Notes: generated by a model from the sequence alone, not told the origin. A stretch of 64,000 bases of DNA from Cetobacterium ceti (GCF_900167275.1 NZ_FUWX01000004.1:1-64000), one strand, 5' to 3'. Positions 32,390 through 44,029 are shown, counted from the first letter of the stretch. Program-made: numbers and translations.

Positions 32390-33313
32390 ATGAAAGTAGT
32401 AGAAATAAAAGTTATATTTGATAGTGATAATATAGAAAAAACTCAAAAGGAAATAGGGGATATATTTTACTCTTTTGGAGCTACAGGACTAAAAATGGAT
32501 GAACCATTAAAGGAAAAAAATCCATTGAATTTTTATAAGGATGAAAAACAGTTTCTAATGGTAGATTATGCAATATCTGCATATTTCCCATTAAATCCAT
32601 ATTCAGAAAGAAGAAATAAAATAATAGCTGAGAAATTTGAAGAAGTTTTCGGTGAAAGAGAAGATATGATCTACTCTATAGATTTTTATGAATATGAGGA
32701 AGAGGATTATCAAAATAACTGGAAAAAATATTTATACCCAGAAAAGGTAAGTGCTAAATTTGTTGTTAAGCCAACATGGAGAGAGTATGAACCTGAAGAG
32801 GGAGAATTATTAATAGAACTAGATCCAGGAAGAGCATTTGGAACAGGATCACATCCAACTACTTCTTTATGTTTAAAGATAATGGAAGAGAATATAAAAG
32901 AGGGAGATTCTGTAATTGATGTTGGAACAGGATCAGGGATATTAATGGTAGCTGCACAAAGATTAGGAGCTAGTGAAGTATATGGAACAGATATAGATGA
33001 GTTAGCAGTTGAATCTGCCAAGGAAAACTTAGCACTGAATAAAATAGAAGATGCAAAGGTTTATTTAGGAGATTTAATATCTGTTGTTAAGGATAAAAAA
33101 TTTGATGTTGTAGTTGCAAATATATTAGCAGATGTATTATTACTTTTATTAAAGGACATATCAAGAGTAGTAAAAAAAGATGGATTAGTTGTTTTTTCAG
33201 GAATTATTGAAGACAAATTACCTTTACTTGAAAAAGAAGTAAGAGGGTTAGGTCTTGAAATATTAGAAGTTAAAGCTGATAAAGAATGGAGAGCAATGCT
33301 AATAAGAGCATAA
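32390..33313 (+). CDS. prmA: Ribosomal protein L11 methyltransferase
   Basis: 307 aa from ATG 32390 (TAGGAG upstream; TTG 32384 rejected). Trimethylates L11. The N-terminal substrate-binding domain (1-~110) precedes a class I methyltransferase with LLIELDPGRAFGTGSHPTTSLC (substrate loop), VIDVGTGSGIL (motif I, ~175-185), VYGTDIDELAV and VANILADV. Length is typical (290-315). Confidence 0.94.
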   Translation: MKVVEIKVIFDSDNIEKTQKEIGDIFYSFGATGLKMDEPLKEKNPLNFYKDEKQFLMVDYAISAYFPLNPYSERRNKIIAEKFEEVFGEREDMIYSIDFYEYEEEDYQNNWKKYLYPEKVSAKFVVKPTWREYEPEEGELLIELDPGRAFGTGSHPTTSLCLKIMEENIKEGDSVIDVGTGSGILMVAAQRLGASEVYGTDIDELAVESAKENLALNKIEDAKVYLGDLISVVKDKKFDVVVANILADVLLLLLKDISRVVKKDGLVVFSGIIEDKLPLLEKEVRGLGLEILEVKADKEWRAMLIRA

Positions 33314-33325
33314 CTGGAGGAGAGA

Positions 33326-33988
33326 ATGGAAAACTTTGTAGTAGCTATAGATGGCCCAGCGGGAAGCGGAAAGAGTACAATAGCAAAAATAATAGGTAAA
33401 GATTATGGACTTACTTATTTAGATACAGGAGCTATGTATAGAATGGTAGCTTTATATACTTTAAAGAATAATATTTCCTTAGAAAATAAAGAGGAAATAG
33501 TTAATGCTTTAGAGAAAATAGAGATAGATATTCAAGGGGAGAAATTTATATTAAATGGCGAAGATGTTTCAAAGGAGATTAGAACACCTGAAGTAGCAAG
33601 TATAGTTTCCCCAGTTGCAGCAATAAAAGAAGTTAGAGTAAAATTAGTAGAGCTTCAAAGAGAAATTAGTTCAGGAAAAAAAGTTATTTTAGATGGAAGA
33701 GATATAGGTACTGTAGTATTTCCTAAAGCAGATTTAAAAATATTTTTAGTTGCTTCTCCTGAGGAAAGAGCTAAAAGAAGAATGAAGGATTATGAAAGTA
33801 AAAATATAAAAGAGAATTTTGAAGAAGTTTTAGCAAGTATTAAAGAAAGAGATCATATAGACTCTACAAGAAAAGAGAGTCCTTTAAAAAAAGCTGAAGA
33901 TGCCATTGAAATAGATACAAGTTTTTTAAATATAAGTGAGGTAGTAGATAAAATATCATCGTTGATAAATAATAGAATCGGAAGGTAA
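33326..33988 (+). CDS. cmk: Cytidylate kinase
   Basis: 220 aa. Phosphorylates (d)CMP. P-loop AIDGPAGSGKSTIAK (~7-21), LDTGAMYR (CMP site), LDGRDIGTVVFP and VASPEERAKRR with the late RDHIDSTRKESPL are all canonical. Follows prmA by 12 nt with GGAGGAG, and is 5 nt from waaA, so it is in the same operon. Confidence 0.96.
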   Translation: MENFVVAIDGPAGSGKSTIAKIIGKDYGLTYLDTGAMYRMVALYTLKNNISLENKEEIVNALEKIEIDIQGEKFILNGEDVSKEIRTPEVASIVSPVAAIKEVRVKLVELQREISSGKKVILDGRDIGTVVFPKADLKIFLVASPEERAKRRMKDYESKNIKENFEEVLASIKERDHIDSTRKESPLKKAEDAIEIDTSFLNISEVVDKISSLINNRIGR

Positions 33989-33993
33989 GATAT

Positions 33994-35226
33994 ATGTTTT
34001 ATAATATTATAAGAGTATGTATATATCCGGTTATACTTCTTCTATGTATTTTTAGTGGGAAAAAAAGAAAATTCTTTTTTAGAAGATTTTTTCAAAATTT
34101 AAATTTTTTAGATGGGAACAAAGAGTATATTTGGATACATTGTTCCTCTGTGGGAGAGATAAATCTTTCTGAAGGATTAATAAAAAAAATAAAAAGTATT
34201 TATGTAAATAAAAAAATACTTATAAGTACATTTACTGATACGGGATATGCAACAGGGAAAAAAAGATATAAAGATGATTCACAAATTGATATTATTTATT
34301 TCCCAGTGGATGATTATTTTCAACTAAGAAGAATATTCAAAAGGATAAATGTAGATTTATTAATTCTAGTAGAAACAGAAATATGGCCTAATTTAATAGA
34401 ATTAAGCCATAAATATAGTAAAATTTTATTGGTTAATGGAAGAATATCTGATAGAAGTTTTAAAAGATATCTAAAAATAAAAGGTCTAATGAAACCACTT
34501 TTAGAAAAAATAGATTATTTTTGCATGCAATCTGAGAAGGATAAAAAAAGAATTATCTCCTTAGGAGCAAGGGATGAGTCTGTTGAGAATATAGGAAATT
34601 TAAAATTTGATATAAATTTTGAAAATTACTCATCTGAAGATAAAGAAAATTTAAAGAAACAGTTAAAAGTTAATGATAGAAAAATTCTCGTGGCAGGAAG
34701 TACGAGAATAGGTGAAGATGAGATACTGATGAGTATATATAAAAAGTTAGAAAATCATCTTTTAATAATAGTTCCAAGACACTTAGAAAGAGTTGAAGGA
34801 ATAAAAAAAATGGCTTTTGATTTGGGATTAAAGGCAAAAATATATCCAGAAGATAATAAAGAAATATCTATAGATACAGATGTAATTATAGTTAATAAAA
34901 TGGGAGTTTTAAGGAAATTCTATAGTATAGGAGATGCAGCTTTTGTAGGTGGAACTCTTGTAGATGTAGGAGGGCATAGTTTGCTAGAACCATTATTTTA
35001 TGGGAAAACTCCTATTTTTGGTCCATATTTACAAAATGTAAAGGATATATCAAAAGAAATATTAAATAAAAAAATTGGTTATAAAGTTTCAAGAGAGGAA
35101 GAATTTATTCTAGCCCTTGAAAACATTGAAAAAAAAGAACCATTTTCTGAAAAAATAAAAGATTTTTTTCAAAAAAACAGGTGTGTAGTACAAAAAGTAC
35201 TGGATAAAATAGAAAAAATGATTTAA
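33994..35226 (+). CDS. waaA: Kdo transferase (3-deoxy-D-manno-octulosonic acid transferase)
   Basis: 410 aa GT30-type glycosyltransferase that adds Kdo to lipid A, evidence that the cell is diderm with LPS. N-terminal hydrophobic anchor (~5-20, IIRVCIYPVILLLCIFSG), IWIHCSSVGEINLSEGLI (with the catalytic Glu), TFTDTGYATGKK, ETEIWPN, NGRISDRSF, and the CMP-Kdo site GGHSLLEPLFYGKTPIFGP near 340. No other LPS gene is nearby. Ribosome binding site GAAGG, 9 nt upstream. Confidence 0.94.
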   Translation: MFYNIIRVCIYPVILLLCIFSGKKRKFFFRRFFQNLNFLDGNKEYIWIHCSSVGEINLSEGLIKKIKSIYVNKKILISTFTDTGYATGKKRYKDDSQIDIIYFPVDDYFQLRRIFKRINVDLLILVETEIWPNLIELSHKYSKILLVNGRISDRSFKRYLKIKGLMKPLLEKIDYFCMQSEKDKKRIISLGARDESVENIGNLKFDINFENYSSEDKENLKKQLKVNDRKILVAGSTRIGEDEILMSIYKKLENHLLIIVPRHLERVEGIKKMAFDLGLKAKIYPEDNKEISIDTDVIIVNKMGVLRKFYSIGDAAFVGGTLVDVGGHSLLEPLFYGKTPIFGPYLQNVKDISKEILNKKIGYKVSREEEFILALENIEKKEPFSEKIKDFFQKNRCVVQKVLDKIEKMI

Positions 35227-35249
35227 AATATAGGAGTTTTGGAGGATAG

Positions 35250-35948
35250 ATGTCAGAAAGATTAGAAGATAAGTTATGGAAACATTTCTTTACAAACGCA
35301 AGAAAAAATTATAACCCATATATGGTAAAATTAGTAGAGTATCCAGAATATATTATGTATGATAAGGAAATTATGGATTCATACAAAGGTAAATGGAAAG
35401 AGTTTTTTAAAAATGATAATCCAGTTTACTTAGAAATTGGATCAGGTAGTGGAAATTTTGCTGTTGGAATGGGAGCTAAATATCCAGAGAGAAATCACTT
35501 AGCTCTAGAAATTAGATTTAAAAGACTTGTGTTGTCAGCAAGAAAAAGTGAACAGAGAAATTTAAAAAATGTATTATTCCTTAGAAGAAGAGGAGAGGAT
35601 ATCCTTAACTTTATTGGTGAAAATGAAATAGAGGGATTATATATTAATTTCCCAGATCCATGGGAAGGAAATGAAAAAAATAGAATTTTACAACCTTCTT
35701 TATTTGATCTTTTAAATAAGATTATGAAAATGGGAGGGAGACTATTTTTCAAAACTGACCATGACCAATATTATGCAGATGTATTAGAATTTGCAAAGGA
35801 ATTAGATGGATATAAAGTAATTTATCACACTGATGATCTTCACAACAGCCCAAAGGCGGCAGATAATATTAGAACTGAATTTGAAGATTTATTTATCTGT
35901 AAACATAATAAAAATATCAACTATATTGAGATAGAAAAAATAAAGTAG
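35250..35948 (+). CDS. trmB: tRNA (guanine-N7)-methyltransferase
   Basis: 232 aa. Methylates G46 of tRNAs. LEIGSGSGNFAVGMG is the SAM loop (~55-69), NHLALEIRFKRLVLS the second motif, LYINFPDPWEGN (~130-141) the PDPW catalytic signature and the C-terminal NIRTEFEDLF the TEFE motif. Typical length (210-240). It overlaps no neighbour and follows waaA by 23 nt. Confidence 0.95.
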   Translation: MSERLEDKLWKHFFTNARKNYNPYMVKLVEYPEYIMYDKEIMDSYKGKWKEFFKNDNPVYLEIGSGSGNFAVGMGAKYPERNHLALEIRFKRLVLSARKSEQRNLKNVLFLRRRGEDILNFIGENEIEGLYINFPDPWEGNEKNRILQPSLFDLLNKIMKMGGRLFFKTDHDQYYADVLEFAKELDGYKVIYHTDDLHNSPKAADNIRTEFEDLFICKHNKNINYIEIEKIK

Positions 35949-37244
<1,296 letters not shown>

Positions 37245-37254
37245 TAGAAACTTT

Positions 37255-37290
37255 AATAGGTGAACTTTAATAGGTTCACCTATTTTTTTC
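37255..37290 (+). terminator. Terminator of purA
   Basis: aataggtgaac / gttcacctatt, 11-bp perfect stem, 8-nt loop, then TTTTTTC. Confidence 0.9.
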
Positions 37291-37316
37291 ATCAAAAAAA
37301 TGTAAAGAAAAAATCC

Positions 37317-37345
37317 TTGACATAGAATGTGAAATTATATATAAT
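37317..37345 (+). promoter_or_regulatory. Consensus promoter of ylxM-ffh
   Basis: TTGACA (37317-37322), 17-nt spacer, TATAAT (37340-37345): both perfect. Start would be near 37352, only ~8 nt before the ylxM ATG at 37360. Confidence 0.85.
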
Positions 37346-37359
37346 ATGTGGGTGATATT

Positions 37360-37671
37360 ATGGAATTAGATGAATTAATAGAAGTATCGGTTTTACTAGA
37401 TTACTATAAAAATCTTTTAAGTGATAGACAAAAAGAATATCTCCTTTTACATTTTGAAGAGGATTTATCCTTAAGTGAAATAGCTAAAAGACATAATATT
37501 AGTAGACAAGCAGTTTACGATAATATAAAAAGAGGTATTAAAATCCTTCGTGACTATGAAAGCAAAATTGGTTTTCATAGGAAAGAACAGGAAATATATA
37601 AAGAGTTAATCGAGCTAAAAAAAGATTTTAGAAAAGATAGATTAGAAAAAATCATAGAAAAAATCTTTTAG
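37360..37671 (+). CDS. ylxM: YlxM-like SRP-associated helix-turn-helix protein
   Basis: 103 aa from ATG 37360. YlxM (UPF0122) proteins are sigma-region-4-like HTHs that associate with Ffh/SRP. DRQKEYLLLHFEEDLSLSEIAKRH and NISRQAVYDNIKRG form the HTH (~25-65), the rest is charged helix. GTG 37348 is in frame but would lie upstream of the predicted transcription start, so ATG 37360 is chosen. It ends 15 nt before ffh. Confidence 0.88.
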   Translation: MELDELIEVSVLLDYYKNLLSDRQKEYLLLHFEEDLSLSEIAKRHNISRQAVYDNIKRGIKILRDYESKIGFHRKEQEIYKELIELKKDFRKDRLEKIIEKIF

Positions 37672-37686
37672 AATATAGAGGTGACT

Positions 37687-39030
37687 ATGTTAGATAATTT
37701 AGGGGCTAGATTTCAAGACATATTTAAAAAAGTTAGAGGCCATGGAAAATTAAGTGAGTCTAATATAAAAGAGGCATTAAGAGAAGTTAAGATGTCTTTA
37801 TTAGAAGCTGACGTTAATTACAAGGTTGTAAAAGACTTTATTAAAAAAATACAAGATAAAGCAATAGGAACTGAAGTTGTAACAGGAATTAATCCAGGAC
37901 AACAGTTTATAAAAATAGTAAATGATGAGTTAGTTGAATTATTAGGTGGAACAAACTCAAGACTTACAAAAGGGGTAAGAAATCCGACTGTAATAATGTT
38001 AGCAGGATTACAAGGAGCAGGTAAGACAACTTTTGCGGCTAAGTTATCAAACTATTTAAAGAAAACAGGAGAAAGACCTTATATGATTTCAGCTGACGTG
38101 TATAGACCGGCAGCAATGAAACAATTAGAGGTTCTAGGAAAACAAATAGATGTACCTGTTTATTTTGAAGAGGGTAGTAAGGATGCTGTAGGGATATGTG
38201 AAAGAGGACTTGAGAAGGCTAAAGAAGCCAATGCAACATACTTAATCATAGATACAGCAGGTAGATTACATATAGATGAACATTTAATGGAAGAACTAAA
38301 GGATATAAAGAAAACTGTAAGACCACAAGAAATCTTATTAGTTGTAGATGCAATGATAGGACAGGATGCAGTTAACTTAGCAGAATCTTTCAACAATGCC
38401 TTGAATATCGATGGAGTTATTCTTACAAAATTTGATGGAGATACTAGAGGTGGAGCGGCACTTTCTATAAAGTCTGTTGTTGGGAAATCAATTAAATTTG
38501 TAGGAACTGGAGAAAAGATTAGTGATTTAGAACTATTCCATCCAGAAAGAATAGCTTCGAGAATATTAGGAATGGGAGATGTTGTTTCATTAGTTGAAAA
38601 AGCTCAGGAGGCAATCAACGAAGATGATGCCAAATCCTTAGAGGAGAAAATAAGAACTCAACAGTTTGATTTAGATGACTTTTTAAAGCAATTGCAAAAT
38701 ATTAAAAAGTTAGGACCTCTTGGAAGTATTTTAAAAATGCTACCAGGGGTAGGACAAATTGGAGATTTAGCTCCTGCTGAAAAAGAAATGAAAAAAGTAG
38801 AAGCGATTATTCAATCTATGACTAAGGAAGAAAGAAAAAAACCTGAAATATTAAAAGCTAGTAGAAAGCAGCGTATTGCTAAGGGTAGTGGAACAGATGT
38901 TTCAGATGTTAATAAGCTTCTGAAGCAGTTTGAACAGATGAAAGACATGATGAAGATGTTTTCTTCTGGAAAATTTCCAAACATTCCAGGAATGAGAGGA
39001 AAAAAAGGTGGAATGAAATTTCCATTTTAA
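37687..39030 (+). CDS. ffh: Signal recognition particle protein Ffh
   Basis: 447 aa from ATG 37687 (AGAGGTGA upstream; GTG 37681 is part of that site). N domain (~1-85), G domain with GLQGAGKTTFAAKL (~105-118), DVYRPAA, DTAGRLH, TKFDGD and the M domain (~295-447), rich in Met near the C-terminus (MKDMMKMFSSG, GMRGKKGGMKFPF), which binds 4.5S RNA and signal sequences. The 4.5S RNA gene was not seen in this window. Confidence 0.97.
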   Translation: MLDNLGARFQDIFKKVRGHGKLSESNIKEALREVKMSLLEADVNYKVVKDFIKKIQDKAIGTEVVTGINPGQQFIKIVNDELVELLGGTNSRLTKGVRNPTVIMLAGLQGAGKTTFAAKLSNYLKKTGERPYMISADVYRPAAMKQLEVLGKQIDVPVYFEEGSKDAVGICERGLEKAKEANATYLIIDTAGRLHIDEHLMEELKDIKKTVRPQEILLVVDAMIGQDAVNLAESFNNALNIDGVILTKFDGDTRGGAALSIKSVVGKSIKFVGTGEKISDLELFHPERIASRILGMGDVVSLVEKAQEAINEDDAKSLEEKIRTQQFDLDDFLKQLQNIKKLGPLGSILKMLPGVGQIGDLAPAEKEMKKVEAIIQSMTKEERKKPEILKASRKQRIAKGSGTDVSDVNKLLKQFEQMKDMMKMFSSGKFPNIPGMRGKKGGMKFPF

Positions 39031-39081
39031 AAGGGCTTACTAAATAAATTATTAAAGAAAATAAAGGAGAAGTGATTATTT

Positions 39082-39345
39082 ATGTTAAAATTAAGATTAA
39101 CTAGAATGGGAAGCAAGAAGAGACCTGTATACAGATTAGCAGCAATGGAATCTTTATCAAAAAGAGACGGTAAAGCAGTAGCTTACTTAGGAAACTACTA
39201 TCCATTAGAGGATTCAAAAGTAGTTTTAAAGGAAGAGGAAATTGTTAAGTTCTTAATGAACGGAGCACAACCTACAAGAACAGTAAAATCTTTATTAGAT
39301 AAAGCTGGAGTATGGGCTAAGTTCGAAGAAGCAAAAAGAAAGTAA
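39082..39345 (+). CDS. rpsP: 30S ribosomal protein S16
   Basis: 87 aa. MLKLRLTRMGSKKRPVYRL at the start and FLMNGAQPTRTVKSLLDKAG are the S16 signature. The usual partners rimM, trmD and rplS are not next to it here; instead it is last of ylxM-ffh-rpsP, separated from ffh by 51 nt containing AAAGGAG. A terminator follows. Confidence 0.97.
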   Translation: MLKLRLTRMGSKKRPVYRLAAMESLSKRDGKAVAYLGNYYPLEDSKVVLKEEEIVKFLMNGAQPTRTVKSLLDKAGVWAKFEEAKRK

Positions 39346-39362
39346 TTAACTTAAAATTTTGT

Positions 39363-39398
39363 GGAGACTTTATACGTTGTATAAGGTCTCTTTTTTTA
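39363..39398 (+). terminator. Terminator of rpsP
   Basis: ggagactttatac / gtataaggtctc stem (~12 bp with a mismatch) followed by TTTTTTT. Confidence 0.82.
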
Positions 39399-39409
39399 GG
39401 CGCTTTTAT

Positions 39410-39439
39410 TAGACAATGGAAGTTTAAATATGGTATAAT
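39410..39439 (+). promoter_or_regulatory. Promoter of tex
   Basis: TAGACA (39410-39415), 18-nt spacer, TATAAT (39434-39439). Confidence 0.55.
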
Positions 39440-39477
39440 AATAACAGTTTATTTATAAAAAATTGGGGGGAAAGTAC

Positions 39478-41643
39478 ATGGAAAACCTCTTTAAAATTGT
39501 GGGAAAAAATTTAAATATATCTGTAAAACAGATAGAGGATACTGTAAAGCTTTTAGATGAGGGAGCAACGGTTCCGTTTATATCAAGATATAGAAAAGAA
39601 TTAACAGGTAATTTAGATGAGATACAGATAAATAAAATATTAGAAGAAGTGACATATTTAAGAAATTTAGAAAAAAGAAAAGAGGAAGTTTTAAGATTAA
39701 TAGAGGAGCAAGGGAAATTAACAGAAGAGTTAAAAAATGCTATTTTAAAATCAGAAAAACTTCAAGGAGTAGAGGATCTATATTTTCCTTATAGAAAAAA
39801 AAGGAAAACTAAGGCAGATACTGCTAAGGAACAGGGGTTAGAACCTTTAAGTGAAGAGATTTATAAGGTTAAAAGTATAGAAGAATTAGAAAAAGTAGCT
39901 CAAAATTATTTAAATGAGGAAGTTGAAACTATAGAAAAAGCTCTAGAAGGAGCAAAACTAATAGTAGCTCAAAATATTTCTGAAAACTCTACATATAGAG
40001 AAAAAATAAGAGAAGAACTTTTAAAATTCGGAATAATAACTAGTAAAAATACTAAAAAAGCTGGAGAACTAGACGTAAAAAAAGTTTATGGAGATTATTA
40101 TGAGTATACTGAGCCTGTAAACAAAATTTTATCTCATAGAATATTAGCTTTAAACAGAGGAGAAAAAGAAGATATTTTAAGTATTTCTTTATCTTTTAAT
40201 CAAGACAAAAGAGAATTTATTGAAAAGTTTATTTTAAAAGATTTTAAAAATATAAGTTTAAAAGAATTATATTTAGAAATAATTAGAGATGGATTAGATA
40301 GATTAATTTTACCTTCTATTGAAAGAGAAGTTAGAAATATTTTAACTGAAAAAGCTGAAATAGAAGCAATTGCCATATTTAAGGAAAATTTAAAAAATCT
40401 TTTAATGCAACCTCCTTTAAAGGAAAAAAACATATTGGCTCTAGATCCAGGATATAGAACAGGATGTAAAACGGCTGTTATAGATAAAGAAGGATTTTAT
40501 AAAGAAAATACAGTTCTTTATTTAGTAAAAGAGATGCATAATGAGAACCAATTAAAAAGTGCTGAGAAAAAAGTAATTGATTTTATTAAAAAATACAATA
40601 TTGATTTAATAGTAATAGGAAATGGAACAGCATCTAGAGAAACAGAAAGTTTTATAGCAGACCTATTAAAAAAATATAAACTAAATGTTAAATATTTAAT
40701 AGGGAATGAAGCAGGAGCATCTATATATTCAGCTTCAAAAATAGCTGGAGAAGAATTTCCTGATTTAGATGTAACCGTAAGAGGAGCTATTTCTATTGGA
40801 AGAAGAGTGCAAGATCCATTAGCTGAACTTGTAAAAATAGATCCAAAATCAATAGGAGTTGGAATGTACCAGCATGATGTTAATCAGAAAAAATTAGATG
40901 AATCTTTAGAAGATGTAATTGAGTTTGTTGTTAACAATGTTGGAATTAATTTAAATAGAGCTTCATGGGCATTATTATCCCATGTATCTGGAATAAAGAA
41001 AAATATTGCTAAAAATATTGAAGAATATAGAAAAGAAAATGGAAGATTTAAAAATAGAAAAGAACTTTTAAAAGTGAAAGGTCTAGGAGCAAAGGCTTAT
41101 GAGCAGATGGCTGGATTTTTAGTTATTATAGATGGAGAGAATATTCTAGATAATACTATAATTCACCCAGAATCTTATGAAATTGCTAAAACTATTTTAA
41201 AATCAGTAGATTTATCCCTAGAAGAATATAGAGATAACTTATTTGAAGCTAGAAAAAAATTAGAAAACTTTGATTATGAAAAATTTGCTAAGGAAAATAA
41301 TTATGGACAAGAGACTATAAAAGATATTTATACAGCTCTTATAAAAGAAAGAATTGACCCAAGAGATGAGTTAGAAAAACCTATTTTAAGATCAGATATA
41401 TTAACAATAGATAATTTACAAAATGGAATGGAATTAGAGGGAACTGTTAGAAATGTTGTTAAATTTGGGGCATTTATTGATATTGGACTTAAAAATGATG
41501 CTCTATTACATATATCAGAAATATCTGATAAATTTATAGATGATCCTAGTAAAGTTTTATCTGTTGGTCAAATTATAAAAGTAAAAATTAAGGATATTGA
41601 TAGAGAAAGAGAAAGGGTAACTTTAACCAAAAAGGGGTTATAA
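39478..41643 (+). CDS. tex: Tex family RNA-binding transcription accessory protein
   Basis: 721 aa from ATG 39478 (GGGGGG upstream). Order: N-terminal Tex-N helical domain (VPFISRYRKELTGNLDE), YqgF/RuvC-like domain around LALDPGYRTGCKTAVID (~325-341), helix-hairpin-helix repeats (LLKVKGLGAKAYEQMAGFLVI, ~520-545) and a C-terminal S1 domain (~645-717; GMELEGTVRNVVKFGAFIDIG). Tex binds RNA/DNA and is needed for toxin and virulence gene expression in some species. One base separates its stop from the next gene. Confidence 0.96.
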   Translation: MENLFKIVGKNLNISVKQIEDTVKLLDEGATVPFISRYRKELTGNLDEIQINKILEEVTYLRNLEKRKEEVLRLIEEQGKLTEELKNAILKSEKLQGVEDLYFPYRKKRKTKADTAKEQGLEPLSEEIYKVKSIEELEKVAQNYLNEEVETIEKALEGAKLIVAQNISENSTYREKIREELLKFGIITSKNTKKAGELDVKKVYGDYYEYTEPVNKILSHRILALNRGEKEDILSISLSFNQDKREFIEKFILKDFKNISLKELYLEIIRDGLDRLILPSIEREVRNILTEKAEIEAIAIFKENLKNLLMQPPLKEKNILALDPGYRTGCKTAVIDKEGFYKENTVLYLVKEMHNENQLKSAEKKVIDFIKKYNIDLIVIGNGTASRETESFIADLLKKYKLNVKYLIGNEAGASIYSASKIAGEEFPDLDVTVRGAISIGRRVQDPLAELVKIDPKSIGVGMYQHDVNQKKLDESLEDVIEFVVNNVGINLNRASWALLSHVSGIKKNIAKNIEEYRKENGRFKNRKELLKVKGLGAKAYEQMAGFLVIIDGENILDNTIIHPESYEIAKTILKSVDLSLEEYRDNLFEARKKLENFDYEKFAKENNYGQETIKDIYTALIKERIDPRDELEKPILRSDILTIDNLQNGMELEGTVRNVVKFGAFIDIGLKNDALLHISEISDKFIDDPSKVLSVGQIIKVKIKDIDRERERVTLTKKGL

Positions 41644-41644
41644 A

Positions 41645-44029
41645 ATGAAAATTAGAAAAAACTCCCTTTTGATTAGAATCGTTTTTTATAACGATATAGC
41701 CATTATTTTAACAGCAATTTTAATTACGATGGTTTTAACTTTCATAACCTTTAGAGATATGGAAACAAGAGTTGTTGGAGTAGCAAGGGATAAAATAGTT
41801 TTATTAGCAAGAGGATATCAAGGATACTTAAATAAAATAAGAGATGATTTATATCAGTGTTCTAGAAATGCAGAGAAATCACCTTCCTATGAAAGTGCCG
41901 CAGAAGATATAAAAGAGGAGTTAAATAAGAAAAATTTTAAAAATTATTATGATTCTGTTATAACCATACTATCTGAAAATGGGAAAATATTAGCTGAGGC
42001 AGGTAATAGAGATGCTTTAAGAACTTTAAATGAGAAAAATAGTAAAATTTTAATAAGAAATATTTATAAAAAAGAATATGAAGATATGGGATATTATTTA
42101 GTTAAAATAAATAATGATATCTATGCAAGAATAGCTGTTCCATATTTTTTTAAGGATAAAAAGACTTATTTAGTAGTCTCTATTCCAGTGGATATTTCAT
42201 TGTTACAAAGTTTAAAAAATTTCTTAGAATTAAATCATCGTGATAAAATATTTTTATTAGTAGATGATAAATTCGATAAGGGTGAATTAAAGTATTATAG
42301 AGGGGAACCATTTTTAAGTCAAAAAATTTATGATGATTTAAGACTTAGAGAGTACAAATATTATTATAAAAATAGGAGTATAGATGGACAACCATATTAT
42401 ATGGCTTTATATACCTTAAGTAATTATAATAATGAGTATATAGGAAGTTTTGGAATTGCAATTTCAAAGGACAACTTAATAAAAACTAAAACTTTAGTAT
42501 CTATATTTGTAACTTTATTAGTAATAGTTGTAATTATTATAGGATCAACAATAACTACAAAAATCTTTAAAAAATTACTATTACCTTTAGCTAAAATAGC
42601 AGAATTAGCCACTCAAGTTAGAGAGGGAGATTATGAAGTTGAAATTCCTGTGGAAGGTTCTGGAGAAATAAGAACCCTATCTACATCTTTAAAAACTATG
42701 TTAGATAAAATTTTATCTACAAAAAAAGAACTAGAAACACAAAATAAAAAATTGTACGAAAACTTAGAAAGAATAGAATCTATAGATAAATTACTAATAG
42801 GAATTCATATAGAAGAAGATATTTCTAGTACAGTTAAAGATTTAATGGGAGCTTTAACTTCAGAAATAGGATTAGGTTATAGCAGAGCTATGTTTTTTAG
42901 ATATAGTAGAGAAAGAGATTGTTTAGTTGGAGAATATACTTATATAAATAGTCTAATTGAAGATAAAAAAGATGATATTTTAAAAGAAAAAGAAAGTTGT
43001 AATGGGTTTAGATTCCAAATAGAGGAATTAAAAGAACTAGTTACATTTATGAAAATTCCTTTTAAAAGAAGCAATATTTTAAGCCAAGCTTTAATGGAAA
43101 AGAAAATATTATATTTCAATGACAAAGGATATAAGTATGATTTAGGAAATGATCTTTTAAAAAGTATAGGTCTTAATAATTTCTTTATGTTTCCTATTTA
43201 TAATGCCAATAGATATTCTGGAGTTATTTTAGTAGATTATTATACTAGAAATAAAAAAATATCTTTAGAGGAAGTTGAATTATTAAACTTACTTTCTATG
43301 AATATTTCTGTTAGAATGCAAAATAAGATTCTTGAGGAAGATAGAATTGAAAATGAAAGAACTTTAACAATTGAAAAATTAGCTGAGCGTTTCTTAAGTG
43401 TTAGAGGTGAATTTATAGAAAAGCTTCATGAAGTTTATGAAACTAAAGGAACACCTGAAGAGATACTAGAAAAGCTTTATACTCTTAAACCTGGTTTAGA
43501 AAAAATCCAGAAAGAAAATGATACTTTAAGAGCTTATGCAAACTTTAGAAAAAGAACATTTGAAGAGATACATTTAGATACTTTAATTCAAGAAGTTGTA
43601 GATAGCCAAAAAGAAAAAATTGAAAAATTAGGAATAACATTATCTTATTTTAGTAATTATACTGGTAAAATTAAGGGAGATAGTATAAACTTGAAAAAAG
43701 CTTTAGTAGAACTTATAAACAATTCAGTAGAAGCTTTAGAAAGATCTAAAAAAATAAATAAAAAAATAAATATTAATATATCTAAAAGTAGAAAAATAGA
43801 TAAAATTAAAATTCAAATTATAGATAACGGTATAGGAATGACTCCTAATCAGTTAAAATGTATACATCAACCTTTTATAAGTTATAGTGATGAAACACCT
43901 GGATTAGGCCTTTCCTTTGTTCACCAAATTATAAAAGAACATATAGGAGTAATTAAGTTTTTTTCTAAATATAATGAAGGAACAGAAGTAAAAATAACAT
44001 TAAATGCATATAAGGAGGATAATTTATAA
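41645..44029 (+). CDS. Membrane sensor histidine kinase-like protein with degenerate H-box
   Basis: 794 aa. Two transmembrane helices (~12-36 and ~283-305) flank an extracytoplasmic sensor domain of ~245 residues. Then a HAMP domain (~305-360), a GAF-like domain (~385-560) and a C-terminal HATPase_c domain with N-box [14 protein letters not shown]1 IIDNGIGMT and G2 [11 protein letters not shown]. The DHp region (~565-650) has no canonical H-E-[ILV]-[RK]-x-P box; the nearest candidate is His595 in EKLHEVYE. No response regulator is adjacent. It lies between tex (1-nt gap) and ileS (TAATG overlap), so it may be co-expressed with housekeeping genes. It may be a sensor kinase with an unusual DHp or one working in trans. 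Confidence 0.82.
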   Translation: MKIRKNSLLIRIVFYNDIAIILTAILITMVLTFITFRDMETRVVGVARDKIVLLARGYQGYLNKIRDDLYQCSRNAEKSPSYESAAEDIKEELNKKNFKNYYDSVITILSENGKILAEAGNRDALRTLNEKNSKILIRNIYKKEYEDMGYYLVKINNDIYARIAVPYFFKDKKTYLVVSIPVDISLLQSLKNFLELNHRDKIFLLVDDKFDKGELKYYRGEPFLSQKIYDDLRLREYKYYYKNRSIDGQPYYMALYTLSNYNNEYIGSFGIAISKDNLIKTKTLVSIFVTLLVIVVIIIGSTITTKIFKKLLLPLAKIAELATQVREGDYEVEIPVEGSGEIRTLSTSLKTMLDKILSTKKELETQNKKLYENLERIESIDKLLIGIHIEEDISSTVKDLMGALTSEIGLGYSRAMFFRYSRERDCLVGEYTYINSLIEDKKDDILKEKESCNGFRFQIEELKELVTFMKIPFKRSNILSQALMEKKILYFNDKGYKYDLGNDLLKSIGLNNFFMFPIYNANRYSGVILVDYYTRNKKISLEEVELLNLLSMNISVRMQNKILEEDRIENERTLTIEKLAERFLSVRGEFIEKLHEVYETKGTPEEILEKLYTLKPGLEKIQKENDTLRAYANFRKRTFEEIHLDTLIQEVVDSQKEKIEKLGITLSYFSNYTGKIKGDSINLKKALVELINNSVEALERSKKINKKININISKSRKIDKIKIQIIDNGIGMTPNQLKCIHQPFISYSDETPGLGLSFVHQIIKEHIGVIKFFSKYNEGTEVKITLNAYKEDNL

